A stretch of 43,202 bases of DNA from WRAI01 sp031549605 (GCA_031549605.1 JAVBPM010000046.1:1-43202); one strand, 5' to 3'. Positions 8,893 to 17,042 are shown, numbered from the stretch's first letter. Translations and numbers: made by a program. Notes: generated from the letters alone by a model not told the origin.

Positions 8893-9040
8893 GTTCTTTC
8901 ACCTTTCTGTGCGGTCGATGCCGCTAATTTACCCTCAGTGCCCGGATTTAGGCGGGTGAAGCGCGATGCGCCAACGCTTTGCCGCGTCAACGACCTCTCG
9001 CCTGTCTCCCAAAACTGCGCAAAGGGGCATAATGCAGTGC

Positions 9041-9069
9041 ATTGTATCACGATTGCCGGTTGCTGTAAA
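9041..9069 (-). promoter_or_regulatory. Sigma-A promoter for rpsO-pnp
   Basis: On the minus strand TTTACA (9064-9069), a 17-nt spacer and TACAAT (9041-9046). Transcription from here would give a 5' leader of roughly 140 nt before rpsO, long enough for an S15 autoregulatory fold. Confidence 0.72.
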
Positions 9070-9137
9070 GGTTTTTTTACCTCAAGCGCTGATATCTTGC
9101 CCTAACAGGCACACAATACACAAAAAGGAGTGATCGT

Positions 9138-9506
9138 TTGGCACGAGAACCCAAGCTGACGCTGCGCGCCGCCGTGTGCGGCGGACTGACCGGCATTGTC
9201 AACGGCCTGTTTGGCGCTGGCGGCGGCATGCTGCTGGTGCCGCTATTGCTGCGCTGGCTCAAGCTGGACGAAAAAAAAGCGATGGCCACCAGTGTGGCCA
9301 TCATCTTTCCGTTGTGCGCGCTGTCGGCGCTTATCTACTGTCTCAAGCACGATTTGGCCGACGTCAACGTCTGGCCTTTTCTGCTGGGCGGGCTGGCGGG
9401 CGGCGTGCTGGCCGGGCTGACCTTTGGCCGCGTCAAGGCGCTGTGGCTGCGCCGCGCCTTTGCGCTCATCGTGCTGTACGGCGGCGTACGCATTCTGCTG
9501 GGCTGA
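9138..9506 (+). CDS. TauE/SafE-type permease, N-terminal half as a separate gene
   Basis: 122 aa. It carries the first inverted half of the TauE/SafE (sulfite exporter/DUF81) fold: NGLFGAGGGMLLVPLLLRW near residues 22-40, then further hydrophobic segments (VAIIFPLCALSALIYC, FLLGGLAGGVLAGL, AFALIVLYGGVRILLG). Family members are normally about 240-260 aa with two such halves; here the second half is the next gene. Start: TTG at 9138 with AAAGGAG 7 nt upstream. Its stop overlaps the next start (TGATG). Substrates in the family are small anions such as sulfite or sulfonates. The actual substrate is unknown. Confidence 0.8.
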   Translation: MAREPKLTLRAAVCGGLTGIVNGLFGAGGGMLLVPLLLRWLKLDEKKAMATSVAIIFPLCALSALIYCLKHDLADVNVWPFLLGGLAGGVLAGLTFGRVKALWLRRAFALIVLYGGVRILLG

Positions 9507-9859
9507 TGTGGGGCCACGGTTTGGCGGCGCTGGTCACCGGCGTGCTCAGCGGTTGGGGCGTCGGCGGCGGCAGCCTGCTCATGGTCTATCTCACTGCCTT
9601 CAGCAACATGCCGCAGCTGACGGCGGCAGGCATTAACCTGCTCTACTTTTTGCCGACGGCGGCCAGCTCGCTGTTCTGGCACTGTCGCGGCCGTCAGGTC
9701 GACTGGCGCGTGGCGTGGCCGGCCATGGCCGCCGGGGCGGCCACCGGCGGCGCGTGCGCGCTACTGGCACACGGCCTGAACGGCGGCCTGCTGCACAAGG
9801 CCTTCGGCCTTTTTCTCTGCTATATCGGCGTGACTGAGTTGTTGCGAAAGTCGAGGTAG
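9506..9859 (+). CDS. TauE/SafE-type permease, C-terminal half as a separate gene
   Basis: 117 aa. It begins at the ATG overlapping the previous stop. It carries the second half of the fold: GVLSGWGVGGGSLLMVYLT, LTAAGINLLYFLPTAASSL and a last helix FGLFLCYIGVTELL. It is the pseudo-symmetric partner of 9138-9506, so the two proteins probably assemble into one transporter. The last 40 bp overlap the 3' end of the opposing ruvX gene. A frameshifted single gene is an alternative, but the well-placed start codon argues for two genes. Confidence 0.78.
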   Translation: MWGHGLAALVTGVLSGWGVGGGSLLMVYLTAFSNMPQLTAAGINLLYFLPTAASSLFWHCRGRQVDWRVAWPAMAAGAATGGACALLAHGLNGGLLHKAFGLFLCYIGVTELLRKSR

Positions 9860-10245
9860 TCTTGCAGAATCAGCGTGGCGGCGACGGCGTCGATCTTGCC
9901 CTTGCGCTCCTTGCCGCGCACGTTGTGCTGGTTGAGAATGCCGATGGCGCTGACGGTCGTCAGCCGTTCGTCGCGCAGCACGACCTGTAGGCCGCGATTG
10001 CGCAGCTTTTGGGCAAACTCCTGGCACAGCTGCGCGCGCGCGCCGTGGCTACCGTCCATGTTGCGCGGCAACCCGACGACAACCTCGCTGACGTCATTGT
10101 CCTGCGCCAGCGCCACCAACTGCGTCAGCAGCGCTTTGCCCTGCAATGTCAGCGTCTGCGCCTGTCCGGCCAGCGATCCGGTCAAATCGGACAGCGCCAC
10201 GCCGGTGCGCACATCGCCGTAGTCGACGGCCATGATGCGGCTCAT
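9820..10245 (-). CDS. ruvX: RuvX/YqgF putative Holliday junction resolvase
   Basis: 141 aa, full family length. RNase H-like fold: MAVDYGDVRTGVALSD at the N-terminus (catalytic Asp8), VVVGLPRNMDGS, DERLTTVSA and C-terminal KIDAVAATLILQDYL (a further acidic residue). The family is implicated in pre-16S rRNA 5'-end processing and in junction resolution. Start ATG at 10245 overlaps the upstream peptidase stop by 4 bp. Its 3' end overlaps the convergent permease gene by 40 bp. Confidence 0.92.
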   Translation of the reverse strand: MSRIMAVDYGDVRTGVALSDLTGSLAGQAQTLTLQGKALLTQLVALAQDNDVSEVVVGLPRNMDGSHGARAQLCQEFAQKLRNRGLQVVLRDERLTTVSAIGILNQHNVRGKERKGKIDAVAATLILQDYLDFRNNSVTPI

Positions 10246-11312
10246 AGAATCAGCAGCTCCTTGGGCGCTTTGGTTAAATTCTCGCAGCCGTCGGCGGTCA
10301 GCACCACCATATCCTCGATGCGTACCCCGAAGCGACCCGGCAGGTAGATGCCCGGCTCGACTGTCAAAATCGATCCGACCGGCACCGGCGTCTCCACGCC
10401 CTGCCCGGCGCTGATGCCCTCGTGGATTTCCAATCCGACACCGTGGCCCAGCCCGTGACCGAAATAGTTGCCATATCCGGCATCGGTGATAACATCGCGC
10501 GCCGCGGCGTCAATGTCCTGACCCGGTGTGTCGGCACAGCAGGCGGCGATGGCCGCCATCTGCGCCTGCAGCACGATGTCATATACTTTTTTCATCTCAT
10601 CGGTAGCGTGGCCGACGGCCACCGTGCGCGTCATATCGCTGCAATAGCCGTCGACAACGCAGCCGATGTCAATGGTGACAAAGTCGCCATCGCCGATGAC
10701 GCGGTCGCCCGGCTCGCCGTGCGGCTTGCTCGAGTTTTCGCCCGACACGACGATGGGGTCAAAGGAGTTCTTGGCCGCACCGTACTTCATCATGCGGTAG
10801 GTGATTTCAGCCGTCAGCTGCTTTTCGGTGATGCCGGTTTTCAACAGCGGCAGCACCTCGGCCAGCGCCCGCTCGGCGATGCGCTGCGCGCGCGTAATGG
10901 CGTCAATTTCCTGCGCGTCCTTAAGCTGACGCGCCGCCTGCACAATGTCCTGCGCCGGTTCAAACGTCGCGTCGAGCAGCGTTTTCCAGCGCTCGTAGCT
11001 CTCGACAGTCATGCTGTCGGACTCAAAGCCCAGCTTTTTCACGCCATACCGCTTCAGCAGCTCGGGCAGCAGCTCGCGGTACGAGCAACCGAAGGCAACC
11101 TCGGTCACCTCGTAGTCGGCGCCGCACAGCGCACGCGCCGCCTCGGTGTACCGGAAATCGGTCAGAAAGTGCGCCTTGTCGCGCGTGAGCAGCACGACAC
11201 CGGCGGAGGTATGGAAGCGGGTGGCATAGTGGCGGTTGACCTCGGAGGTCAGCATCAGCGCGTCAAGGCCGCGGTCGACCAACGCCTTTTGCAGCAGCTG
11301 TTTGCGGTTCAT
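10242..11312 (-). CDS. M24 family Xaa-Pro aminopeptidase
   Basis: 356 aa. An N-terminal creatinase-like domain (residues 1-125) is followed by the pita-bread metallopeptidase domain. Metal-binding positions are visible: Asp in FVTIDIGCVVDGYCSDMTRT (two Asp), His in GNYFGHGLGHGVGLEIHEGI, Glu in LTVEPGIYLPG and Glu in GVRIEDMVVLT. The predicted role is removal of N-terminal residues before proline from cytoplasmic peptides. It overlaps neighbours by 4 bp on both sides, so it is translationally coupled. PepP-type and PepQ-type specificities cannot be told apart here. Confidence 0.92.
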   Translation of the reverse strand: MNRKQLLQKALVDRGLDALMLTSEVNRHYATRFHTSAGVVLLTRDKAHFLTDFRYTEAARALCGADYEVTEVAFGCSYRELLPELLKRYGVKKLGFESDSMTVESYERWKTLLDATFEPAQDIVQAARQLKDAQEIDAITRAQRIAERALAEVLPLLKTGITEKQLTAEITYRMMKYGAAKNSFDPIVVSGENSSKPHGEPGDRVIGDGDFVTIDIGCVVDGYCSDMTRTVAVGHATDEMKKVYDIVLQAQMAAIAACCADTPGQDIDAAARDVITDAGYGNYFGHGLGHGVGLEIHEGISAGQGVETPVPVGSILTVEPGIYLPGRFGVRIEDMVVLTADGCENLTKAPKELLIL

Positions 11313-12178
11313 ACAAGTTCCCCTTTCGCTTTACGGTACAAGTCGCGCATCAGCGCGGCGTCCTCGGCCTGCGTGCCGTCGCTTTCGCAGATGAGCGTCG
11401 GCGTGTAGTCGCGCTCGGCAAACAGCAGCGCCAGCGCGTCAAATTCGGGACCAAACTGCCCGTTGCCGTATTTCAGATGCTTGTACTCGCCCCCGGCGGT
11501 GAATTGAATTTGTGAAAAATGAATGTGCAGCCGCCGTGCCCGGTCGTAGCCAATGGCCGCCTCCATCTCGTCGAGCAACGCGGCAAACTGACCATGGGTG
11601 GTCAAATCGCCCAGCGTTCGGGCGTAGAGATGCCCGAAATCGACACAAGGGTGCAGCGCCGGCAGCCGTTGGCAGAGCGTCAGCACCTCGGTCAGCGTGC
11701 CCAGTTGGTTGATTTTACCCATCGTCTCAGGGCACAGCGTAATGTGCGACAGTCCTAATGACTCCAGCAGCTCCAGCGCCGCCTGCAATGTCGCGGCGGC
11801 GTTGTCCAGCGCCTGTTCGCGCGTCATGCCCTTGGTCATGCCGGTGTGGACAACCACGCGCGTTGCGCCCATCCAGTCGGCGGCCTGCGCGCTCTGGCGG
11901 ATGTAGTTGAGGTTTTTGTCGCGCGACTCTGGCTCGGGTGACGACAGCGAAATGTAATAGGGCGAGTGCACCGACAGCGCGATGTCGTACTGCTTGGCCT
12001 GCTCGCCCAGCTTGCGCGCCGTCGACTCGCCCATCGACACGCCGCGGCCAAACTGCACCTCCAGCGCGGTCAGCCCACGCGCGTGCAGCCACTGCGGCAT
12101 ATCGACCGTGGCGTGCTTCTTTTCGGCCAAAAAGCTGTCGCTGCCCCCGGCGGGGCCGAAGCGCGCCCTGTCACTCAT
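11309..12178 (-). CDS. Endonuclease IV (Nfo)-like AP endonuclease
   Basis: 289 aa TIM-barrel protein of the AP-endonuclease-2 family. Such enzymes cut DNA at abasic sites in base-excision repair, using a trinuclear zinc centre. Conserved segments are SVHSPYYISLSSPE, TRVVVHTGMTKG (His), ITLCPETMGKINQLGT (Glu), LHPCVDFGHLYARTLG (Asp, His), RRLHIHFSQIQFT (His pair), EYKHLKYGNGQFGPEF and ICESDGTQAEDA (Glu). It is co-translated with the HAD gene upstream and the peptidase downstream through 4-bp overlaps. Confidence 0.88.
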   Translation of the reverse strand: MSDRARFGPAGGSDSFLAEKKHATVDMPQWLHARGLTALEVQFGRGVSMGESTARKLGEQAKQYDIALSVHSPYYISLSSPEPESRDKNLNYIRQSAQAADWMGATRVVVHTGMTKGMTREQALDNAAATLQAALELLESLGLSHITLCPETMGKINQLGTLTEVLTLCQRLPALHPCVDFGHLYARTLGDLTTHGQFAALLDEMEAAIGYDRARRLHIHFSQIQFTAGGEYKHLKYGNGQFGPEFDALALLFAERDYTPTLICESDGTQAEDAALMRDLYRKAKGELV

Positions 12179-12669
12179 TGCTGACCCCTCGGCGTGCCGG
12201 CCAGAAAGGGTCGTTCAACCCAGTTGCGCAGCCGGAACAGCGGGTTGTGCAGCGCAATCGGCTTAACGCACAGCGCCAGCAGCCCACTCTTTTTGGCGCC
12301 GTGGATGTCGGTAAAAATCTGGTCGCCTACCATAGCCACCTGTTCGGGTGGCAGCGCCAGCTGCCGGCAGGCGCGGCGGTAGGCCTCACGCTTGGGCTTT
12401 TGGGCGCGGCTGATAAAGGGCAGCCCCAGCGGCGCGCAAAACTCAGCGACGCGCTGCTCGTGGGCATTGCTCAGCACCAACAGCTTTATGCCGCGCTCAC
12501 GCATGGCCGCCAGCCACGCGGCCACAGCCGACGGCACACTGCGCTGCTTGTAGGGCGCCAGTGTGTTGTCCAGGTCAAGCGCCAACGCCTTGATGCGACG
12601 CTCGGCCAAAAACTCAGCGGTAATATCGCGCACCGAATCAAAACAAAAATCAGGTCGGAAGTGGGACAT
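12175..12669 (-). CDS. YqeG-family HAD phosphatase
   Basis: 164 aa from the ATG at 12669, chosen because AAAGGAG lies about 9 nt upstream. A longer in-frame version to 12759 would run into the divergent gene. HAD motifs: LALDLDNTLAPY (motif I), LLVLSNAHE (II), AQKPKREAYRRAC (III, Lys) and VAMVGDQIFTDIHGA (IV). YqeG proteins resemble the phosphatidylglycerophosphate phosphatase Gep4, so a role in phospholipid synthesis is possible. First gene of a four-gene overlapping operon. Confidence 0.88.
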   Translation of the reverse strand: MSHFRPDFCFDSVRDITAEFLAERRIKALALDLDNTLAPYKQRSVPSAVAAWLAAMRERGIKLLVLSNAHEQRVAEFCAPLGLPFISRAQKPKREAYRRACRQLALPPEQVAMVGDQIFTDIHGAKKSGLLALCVKPIALHNPLFRLRNWVERPFLAGTPRGQQ

Positions 12670-12750
12670 CTCTCTCGCTCCTTTCGGACAGCCTGTCATA
12701 AAGACGGCGCCTTGCACGTATGAATAGAACATGATACGGAGGTGAACTGC

Positions 12751-13527
12751 TTGCAGCAACTGTACTTAGCCGCTTCTCCGGCCGACACCTCGGCGGCGGC
12801 GGCCTTTGGGCTGCCCTTGGCGCACATGGCCTATGCCGTCGGCCCCGGCCTGTCGCTGCAGCGCGGCCAAATCGGCACCGCCATGCGCGGCGGCCTGCTG
12901 ATTGTCCACGACCGCCACTATGACCGCTCGCCGGGCGACCCGTCGGCGTTGTCGGCCGAAATCGCGCGCGAATGCAGCCTGCGCGGCTTTACCGGCGTGG
13001 TCTGTGACTTTGAGCAGCCGGTGCGACGCGCCTTGGAGCAGGTCGTCATCGACCTGTCGGCGACGATGGCGCGCAAGGGGTTGTCGCTGGTGGTGACCGA
13101 GCGCTACGCCCACGTGGCACCCGCGGCGCTGCTGGTCAACAGCGCGGTGACGACCGGCACTTTGAAAAAACACTGGGAAACGCTGACCGAGCAATACGGT
13201 CGGCCGCTCGCCATTGAGGTTGACCCGCTGGCGCGCGACTTTTTGCTGTCGCAGTCGGGCGAGCAGGGCAAGGCGCTGACACCGCCCGTGCTGCAGGCGC
13301 TGATGGCCGAGCGGCAGCCCGCCGTTTTTTTCTCGGCCGAGCTGTGCGCCCACTACTTCACCTACAAAGACGAGCTGAAGCGCACACACTTCGTGCTGTT
13401 TGACGACGCCGCCAGTCTGGGTCGCAAAATCTCGCTGGGCATGCGCATGGGCGCGCAGCCGATTCTGCTGCTCTACCCCGACGTCAAAGCCATTCTACCC
13501 GAAATCTTGCTAAACGTAACGCAGTAG
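12751..13527 (+). CDS. Unassigned protein, possibly a divergent GH18/YaaH-like TIM barrel
   Basis: 258 aa from a TTG at 12751, placed 8 nt after GGAGG (12738-12742). The GTG at 12742 lies inside the ribosome-binding site and was not chosen. The family is not recognised with certainty. The segment GFTGVVCDFEQP sits where GH18 barrels carry their acidic catalytic strand. The C-terminal FVLFDDAASLGRKISLGMRM resembles the strand and helix following it in spore-cortex YaaH-like enzymes. No signal peptide or peptidoglycan-binding domain is seen. Transcribed divergently from the yqeG operon. Its last 18 bp overlap the convergent ATP-grasp gene. Confidence 0.6.
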   Translation: MQQLYLAASPADTSAAAAFGLPLAHMAYAVGPGLSLQRGQIGTAMRGGLLIVHDRHYDRSPGDPSALSAEIARECSLRGFTGVVCDFEQPVRRALEQVVIDLSATMARKGLSLVVTERYAHVAPAALLVNSAVTTGTLKKHWETLTEQYGRPLAIEVDPLARDFLLSQSGEQGKALTPPVLQALMAERQPAVFFSAELCAHYFTYKDELKRTHFVLFDDAASLGRKISLGMRMGAQPILLLYPDVKAILPEILLNVTQ

Positions 13528-14496
13528 CTGCTCTTTTTTACCGACTTGATCGGCAAGCTGCAAAATGTCATAGCCGGGGTGGTAATTGGCCTCGATAAAC
13601 AACGGCCCGCGATCCTCGGTCAACGCCACATCCCACGCCACATAGCGCACCTGCGGGCAGACGTGCGCCGCCTCCAGCACGAGGTCGACGGCCTGCTGCC
13701 ACATGGGAAACTGGCTGCCCTTAAAGACAAAGCCGGTCACCGGGTGCTTTTCCATAAAGTCCATGTCCTTGGTCATGCCGTCGGTGGTAATGACGCCGGT
13801 CTGCGCATCAATGACGCAGCAAGCGCCGCCCGAGTTGAGATTGTCGACATAGCCGGACACGGCACAGCGCAAAAATCCGTACAGTAGGTAGCTCTCGCCG
13901 TCCTTGAGCATGGTGCCCAGCCGCAACGTGTTAACCGCGCCGGGGTAAATCGACGACATGAAAGGATGCTGCACCACGCCCTCCTCAACCAAATCAAAGG
14001 CCTCGGCCGTCAGCTTGTCGTACAGCGCGCCACGGTCGGGCCAGTCGGCCAGCACGAAGCGCACGACGTCGTAGCCACAGGTGGAGAAGTTGCGCTTGGC
14101 AAACACAGTGTCCAGCCCGTCGCACCACGCCACAAAGGCATCGCGCGCAGTGACGTGCAGGTGGCACCACTTGCGCTTAAGATACGTTTCAAAAGCGGTA
14201 TTGAACTTGACTTTGTCCTCAAACTGCGGTCGATACGCCAAGTCGTTGCACGCCTTGACCACCTTGACATTGACACCCATGGTGACAAAGGTCTTGCGGT
14301 CGGCGGCCTTGCGATTGTAAAACCGCAGGTTGTGGTAATCGTAGACCGCCGCGCCGTAGCGCAGCGCGCACCACGCCATGTCGGCCATCAGCAGCCATTT
14401 GGGTTTGTGGCACAGCTTGGCGTCCTCGGCGGCAAATTGGGCCATGCGCTTGAGCGTTTTGCCGCCCACGCGCTGGAAAATTAGACCTACTGACAT
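13510..14496 (-). CDS. Sugar-transfer-associated ATP-grasp family protein
   Basis: 328 aa. The mid and C-terminal parts carry ATP-grasp features: YGAAVYDYHNLRFYN near the N-terminus, STCGYDVVRFVLADWPD, HPFMSSIYPGAVNTLRLGTM, then CCVIDAQTGVITTDG and VRYVAWDVALTEDRGPLFIEANYHPG. The last provides the acidic and Asn metal ligands, Glu and Asn in FIEANYHPG. The family is found in exopolysaccharide and cell-surface contexts, where it is presumed to ligate an amino or carboxyl group. The substrate here is unknown. GAGGTGA precedes the start. It lies downstream of the rpsU terminator, so it probably has its own promoter. Confidence 0.75.
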   Translation of the reverse strand: MSVGLIFQRVGGKTLKRMAQFAAEDAKLCHKPKWLLMADMAWCALRYGAAVYDYHNLRFYNRKAADRKTFVTMGVNVKVVKACNDLAYRPQFEDKVKFNTAFETYLKRKWCHLHVTARDAFVAWCDGLDTVFAKRNFSTCGYDVVRFVLADWPDRGALYDKLTAEAFDLVEEGVVQHPFMSSIYPGAVNTLRLGTMLKDGESYLLYGFLRCAVSGYVDNLNSGGACCVIDAQTGVITTDGMTKDMDFMEKHPVTGFVFKGSQFPMWQQAVDLVLEAAHVCPQVRYVAWDVALTEDRGPLFIEANYHPGYDILQLADQVGKKEQLLRYV

Positions 14497-14544
14497 TGGC
14501 TCACCTCTGCTTTGATTGTATCACAGCCGGTAAACATAAAACAA

Positions 14545-14567
14545 GACCCCGCCTGTAAGGCGGGGTC
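14545..14567 (-). terminator. Intrinsic terminator of rpsU
   Basis: A perfect 9-bp stem (GACCCCGCC with GGCGGGGTC) and a 5-nt loop, followed on the minus strand by TTGTTTTATG. It lies 6 nt after the rpsU stop. Confidence 0.9.
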
Positions 14568-14573
14568 AATTGC

Positions 14574-14756
14574 TTAGCGAAATTTTTTCTTTTTGGCGCG
14601 AGCCGCTTCCGATTTCTTACGGCGGCGAACGCTGGGACTCTCGTAGTGCTCACGCTTACGCAGCTCGGAGAGGACGCCCGACTTGGCACCGGTGCGTTTG
14701 ACACGCTTCAGCGCACTGTCTAAGCTCTCATTGTCTTTGACCTTGACTTCCGACAT
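14574..14756 (-). CDS. rpsU: Small ribosomal subunit protein S21
   Basis: 60 aa, typical of S21. EVKVKDNESLDSALKRVKR is the conserved N-terminal signature. The C-terminus is basic (RRRKKSEAARAKKKKF). It is flanked by its own promoter and terminator. A strong GGAGGGAGGG ribosome-binding site precedes the start. Confidence 0.97.
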   Translation of the reverse strand: MSEVKVKDNESLDSALKRVKRTGAKSGVLSELRKREHYESPSVRRRKKSEAARAKKKKFR

Positions 14757-14795
14757 GACTTTCCCTCCCTCCGATTTTAGACCAAAACCATGTTT

Positions 14796-14824
14796 ATTAT
14801 ATGCAACCGACGGCGGCCTGTCAA
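14796..14824 (-). promoter_or_regulatory. Consensus sigma-A promoter of rpsU
   Basis: On the minus strand TTGACA (14819-14824), a 17-nt spacer and TATAAT (14796-14801): a perfect match to consensus at both hexamers. The start codon lies about 40 nt downstream. Confidence 0.93.
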
Positions 14825-14861
14825 GTGAAAAATCTGGCTGTACTCATTGTTAACGCTTTGT

Positions 14862-16130
14862 TCACACAAGCGCCAGCGCCTGTTTGAGGTCGTCCAGAAT
14901 GTCGGCGGCGTCCTCCAACCCCAGGCTGATGCGGATTAAGCCGGGCGCAATGCCCGCCTCGGCCAGCTGGCTGTCGCTCAGCTGCGAATGGGTCGTGGTG
15001 GCCGGGCAATTGACCATTGAACGGCAATCGCCCAAATTGGCGACAATTTTCAACATTTTAAGGCTGTCGCAGAAAGTAATGGCCGCCTCACGACCGCCCG
15101 CCAGCGTAAAGCTGAACACCGAGCTGGCGCCTTTGGGTAGATAGTTAGCGGCGTTGGCGCGATAGGGCGACGACGCCAGCGTCGGGTAGTTGACCGACTC
15201 GACCTTGTCGCTGGCCTGCAAAAACTTTACAACGGCCTCGGCGTTGCGGCAGTGACGCTCCATGCGCAGCGGCAGCGTTTCAACGCCCAGCAGCGTCAGC
15301 CAGGCATTAAAGGCCGACTGGCAGGCGCCCATATCGCGCAAAATATGCGTGCGCAGCTTGACGGCAAAGGCGCAGGGCAGGTCGGCATACACCACGCCGT
15401 GATAGCTGGCGTCAGGCTCGTTAAAGGCGGGGAAGCGCGCGTTGCTCTTCCAATTAAAGCTGCCGGCGTCGAGAACTGCGCCGCCCATGCAGGTGCCGTT
15501 GCCGGTCAGAAACTTGGTGGTCGAGTGGATGACGATGTCGGCACCATGCTCAAAGGGTCGCAGCAAATAGGGCGAGGCAATGGTATTGTCGGCCACGAGC
15601 GGCAGCCCGTGCTTGTGCGCCACTTCCGCCAGCGCCGCGATGTCGGGCACGTCGGCCAGCGGGTTGCCAATCGTCTCGCAGAAAATTGCGCGTGTCTTGT
15701 CGTTGATTTGCGCGGCAACAGCACTGAGGTCGTGGATATCGACGAAGCGGACGGTGATGCCCATCAGCTTGAGCGTCTTGCCCAACAGGCTGACCGCGCC
15801 GCCGTAGATGGCGCGAGCGCTGATGATTTCGTCACCCGCCTGTGCCAGCGTTAAAAAGGCCATGGTCATGGCGGCATGACCGCTGGCAGCCAGCACACCG
15901 GCCTGTCCGCCCTCCAGCGCCGACAGACGCTTTTCCAAAACGTCGCAGGTCGGGTTCATAATGCGGCTGTAAATGTTGCCGCCGGTCTCGAGCGCGAACA
16001 GCTGTCGCGCGTGTTCGGTGTTGTCAAACGTGTAGGCGTTGGTCGCGTGCAGCGGCACGGCGCAGGCGTGCGTGGCATCGCCCTCATAACCGGCGTGCAG
16101 GCAACGGGTTGCAAATCCCAGATTATCCAT
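14862..16130 (-). CDS. PLP-dependent O-acetylhomoserine sulfhydrylase-type enzyme
   Basis: 422 aa from the ATG at 16130, chosen because TAGGAG lies 7 nt upstream; an in-frame ATG at 16151 has no such site. Cys/Met-metabolism PLP family: NIYSRIMNPTCDVLEKRLSALEGG, the pre-lysine region ADNTIASPYLLRP, and the PLP lysine (about Lys206) in IHSTTKFLTGNG. The ~420-aa length and the insertions around FNWKSNARFPAF fit the MetY group, which makes homocysteine from O-acetylhomoserine and sulfide. Cystathionine synthases and lyases are shorter. It follows the GerMN lipoprotein gene by 39 nt, with no S-box or T-box visible in that gap. Confidence 0.88.
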   Translation of the reverse strand: MDNLGFATRCLHAGYEGDATHACAVPLHATNAYTFDNTEHARQLFALETGGNIYSRIMNPTCDVLEKRLSALEGGQAGVLAASGHAAMTMAFLTLAQAGDEIISARAIYGGAVSLLGKTLKLMGITVRFVDIHDLSAVAAQINDKTRAIFCETIGNPLADVPDIAALAEVAHKHGLPLVADNTIASPYLLRPFEHGADIVIHSTTKFLTGNGTCMGGAVLDAGSFNWKSNARFPAFNEPDASYHGVVYADLPCAFAVKLRTHILRDMGACQSAFNAWLTLLGVETLPLRMERHCRNAEAVVKFLQASDKVESVNYPTLASSPYRANAANYLPKGASSVFSFTLAGGREAAITFCDSLKMLKIVANLGDCRSMVNCPATTTHSQLSDSQLAEAGIAPGLIRISLGLEDAADILDDLKQALALV

Positions 16131-16169
16131 TCTTTTATCTCCTATATTCATTCCTATTTTTTATCGTTG

Positions 16170-17042
16170 CTATTTTTCAAGTACTGATTCATCACGGGTC
16201 ATTTCCGGCGCTAGTGAACAGGCGCCGTATTGGGTCAGCGTCGCGCCATCGACCAGCAACTGTACGGCACGGACGCCGGGCAGCTGGGTCAACGAATTGA
16301 CAATCGACAGCACAACCAGCCGTTGTGTGGCGGCGTCAGCCGGCACGGACAGTAAAAATTCGGCCGACAGGTTGACAAAGCAAACGCCCTGCTCTAAATC
16401 GATGGTCAGCAGCCGCGTGTCGTGCGGAATCAGGCTGAGCAGGTCGTCACGGCGTGCGCCGCTGATTAAGCTCTCCACCACGGGGCGCATCAGCTGCTGG
16501 TTTTCCGGCACAACAACCATTCGTTTTTCGCCGGCCAGTTTTTCGCCTCGGACAAAGTACAGCACAATTTCATGCTCCTGCGGCTGAACAACCGGCGCGT
16601 CAAACAGCAGATCGCTGCGCTGGCAGACGGCGCGCGGCGCAGGCAGCGCGGCACACTCAATTTGCAGACGCCGCACATCGGGCAGCTGCGTCAGCAGCAT
16701 CGTCAGCCCCGCCTCGACCAGCGACTGTCGTATGGGCGTTTGCGCGGCAAACGCGTCGCTGAGCGTCAGCGTCAGCAGGTCTGCAGCCTGACTGGTATTG
16801 ATAACGGTGATGCCATCGGACAGCAGCGCCACACACCCGTCGGCTGGCGGTTGAGCCGCCTGTGTCAGCAAAAAGGTCAGCGCCGGTGCGCCTTCGGGGC
16901 AGGTCACGCTGCGCTCGGCCAACGTGCGCTCACCCTGCCAGTCAATGGCGTATACGGTCAACGTGTGGGCGTTGACGGGTGACGTTTGGGGCGCGCAGGC
17001 CGTCAACAACATTAAAACGGCCACTGCCACTGCAGTTTTCAC
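16170..17042 (-). CDS. GerMN-domain lipoprotein
   Basis: 290 aa. A short lipoprotein signal (VLMLLTAC, lipid-modified Cys about 16) is followed by two GerMN-like domains. The first covers about residues 28-125 and is divergent. The second is clearer, about 160-275: EIVLYFVRGEKLAGEKR, PVVESLISGA, LTIDLEQGVCFVNLSAEF and LPGVRAVQLLVDG. GerMN modules occur in the spore-germination protein GerM and in actinobacterial LpqB. Start: GTG at 17042 with GGAGAG upstream. It lies 33 nt downstream of a histidine kinase gene, so it may modulate that sensor (inference from position). Confidence 0.82.
   Translation of the reverse strand: MKTAVAVAVLMLLTACAPQTSPVNAHTLTVYAIDWQGERTLAERSVTCPEGAPALTFLLTQAAQPPADGCVALLSDGITVINTSQAADLLTLTLSDAFAAQTPIRQSLVEAGLTMLLTQLPDVRRLQIECAALPAPRAVCQRSDLLFDAPVVQPQEHEIVLYFVRGEKLAGEKRMVVVPENQQLMRPVVESLISGARRDDLLSLIPHDTRLLTIDLEQGVCFVNLSAEFLLSVPADAATQRLVVLSIVNSLTQLPGVRAVQLLVDGATLTQYGACSLAPEMTRDESVLEK

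Noticed and set aside
9500..9510. Sequencing frameshift or pseudogene in the TauE/SafE gene
   Set aside because: The second half starts at an ATG overlapping the stop, a normal coupling arrangement, and both halves are complete at the symmetry point. It remains a possibility to check.
12742..12744. GTG as start of the gene ending at 13527
   Set aside because: It lies within the GGAGGTG ribosome-binding site; the TTG at 12751 has proper spacing.
16131..16169. S-box or T-box riboswitch before the sulfhydrylase-type gene
   Set aside because: The gap to the upstream gene is only 39 nt and shows no terminator-antiterminator structure.
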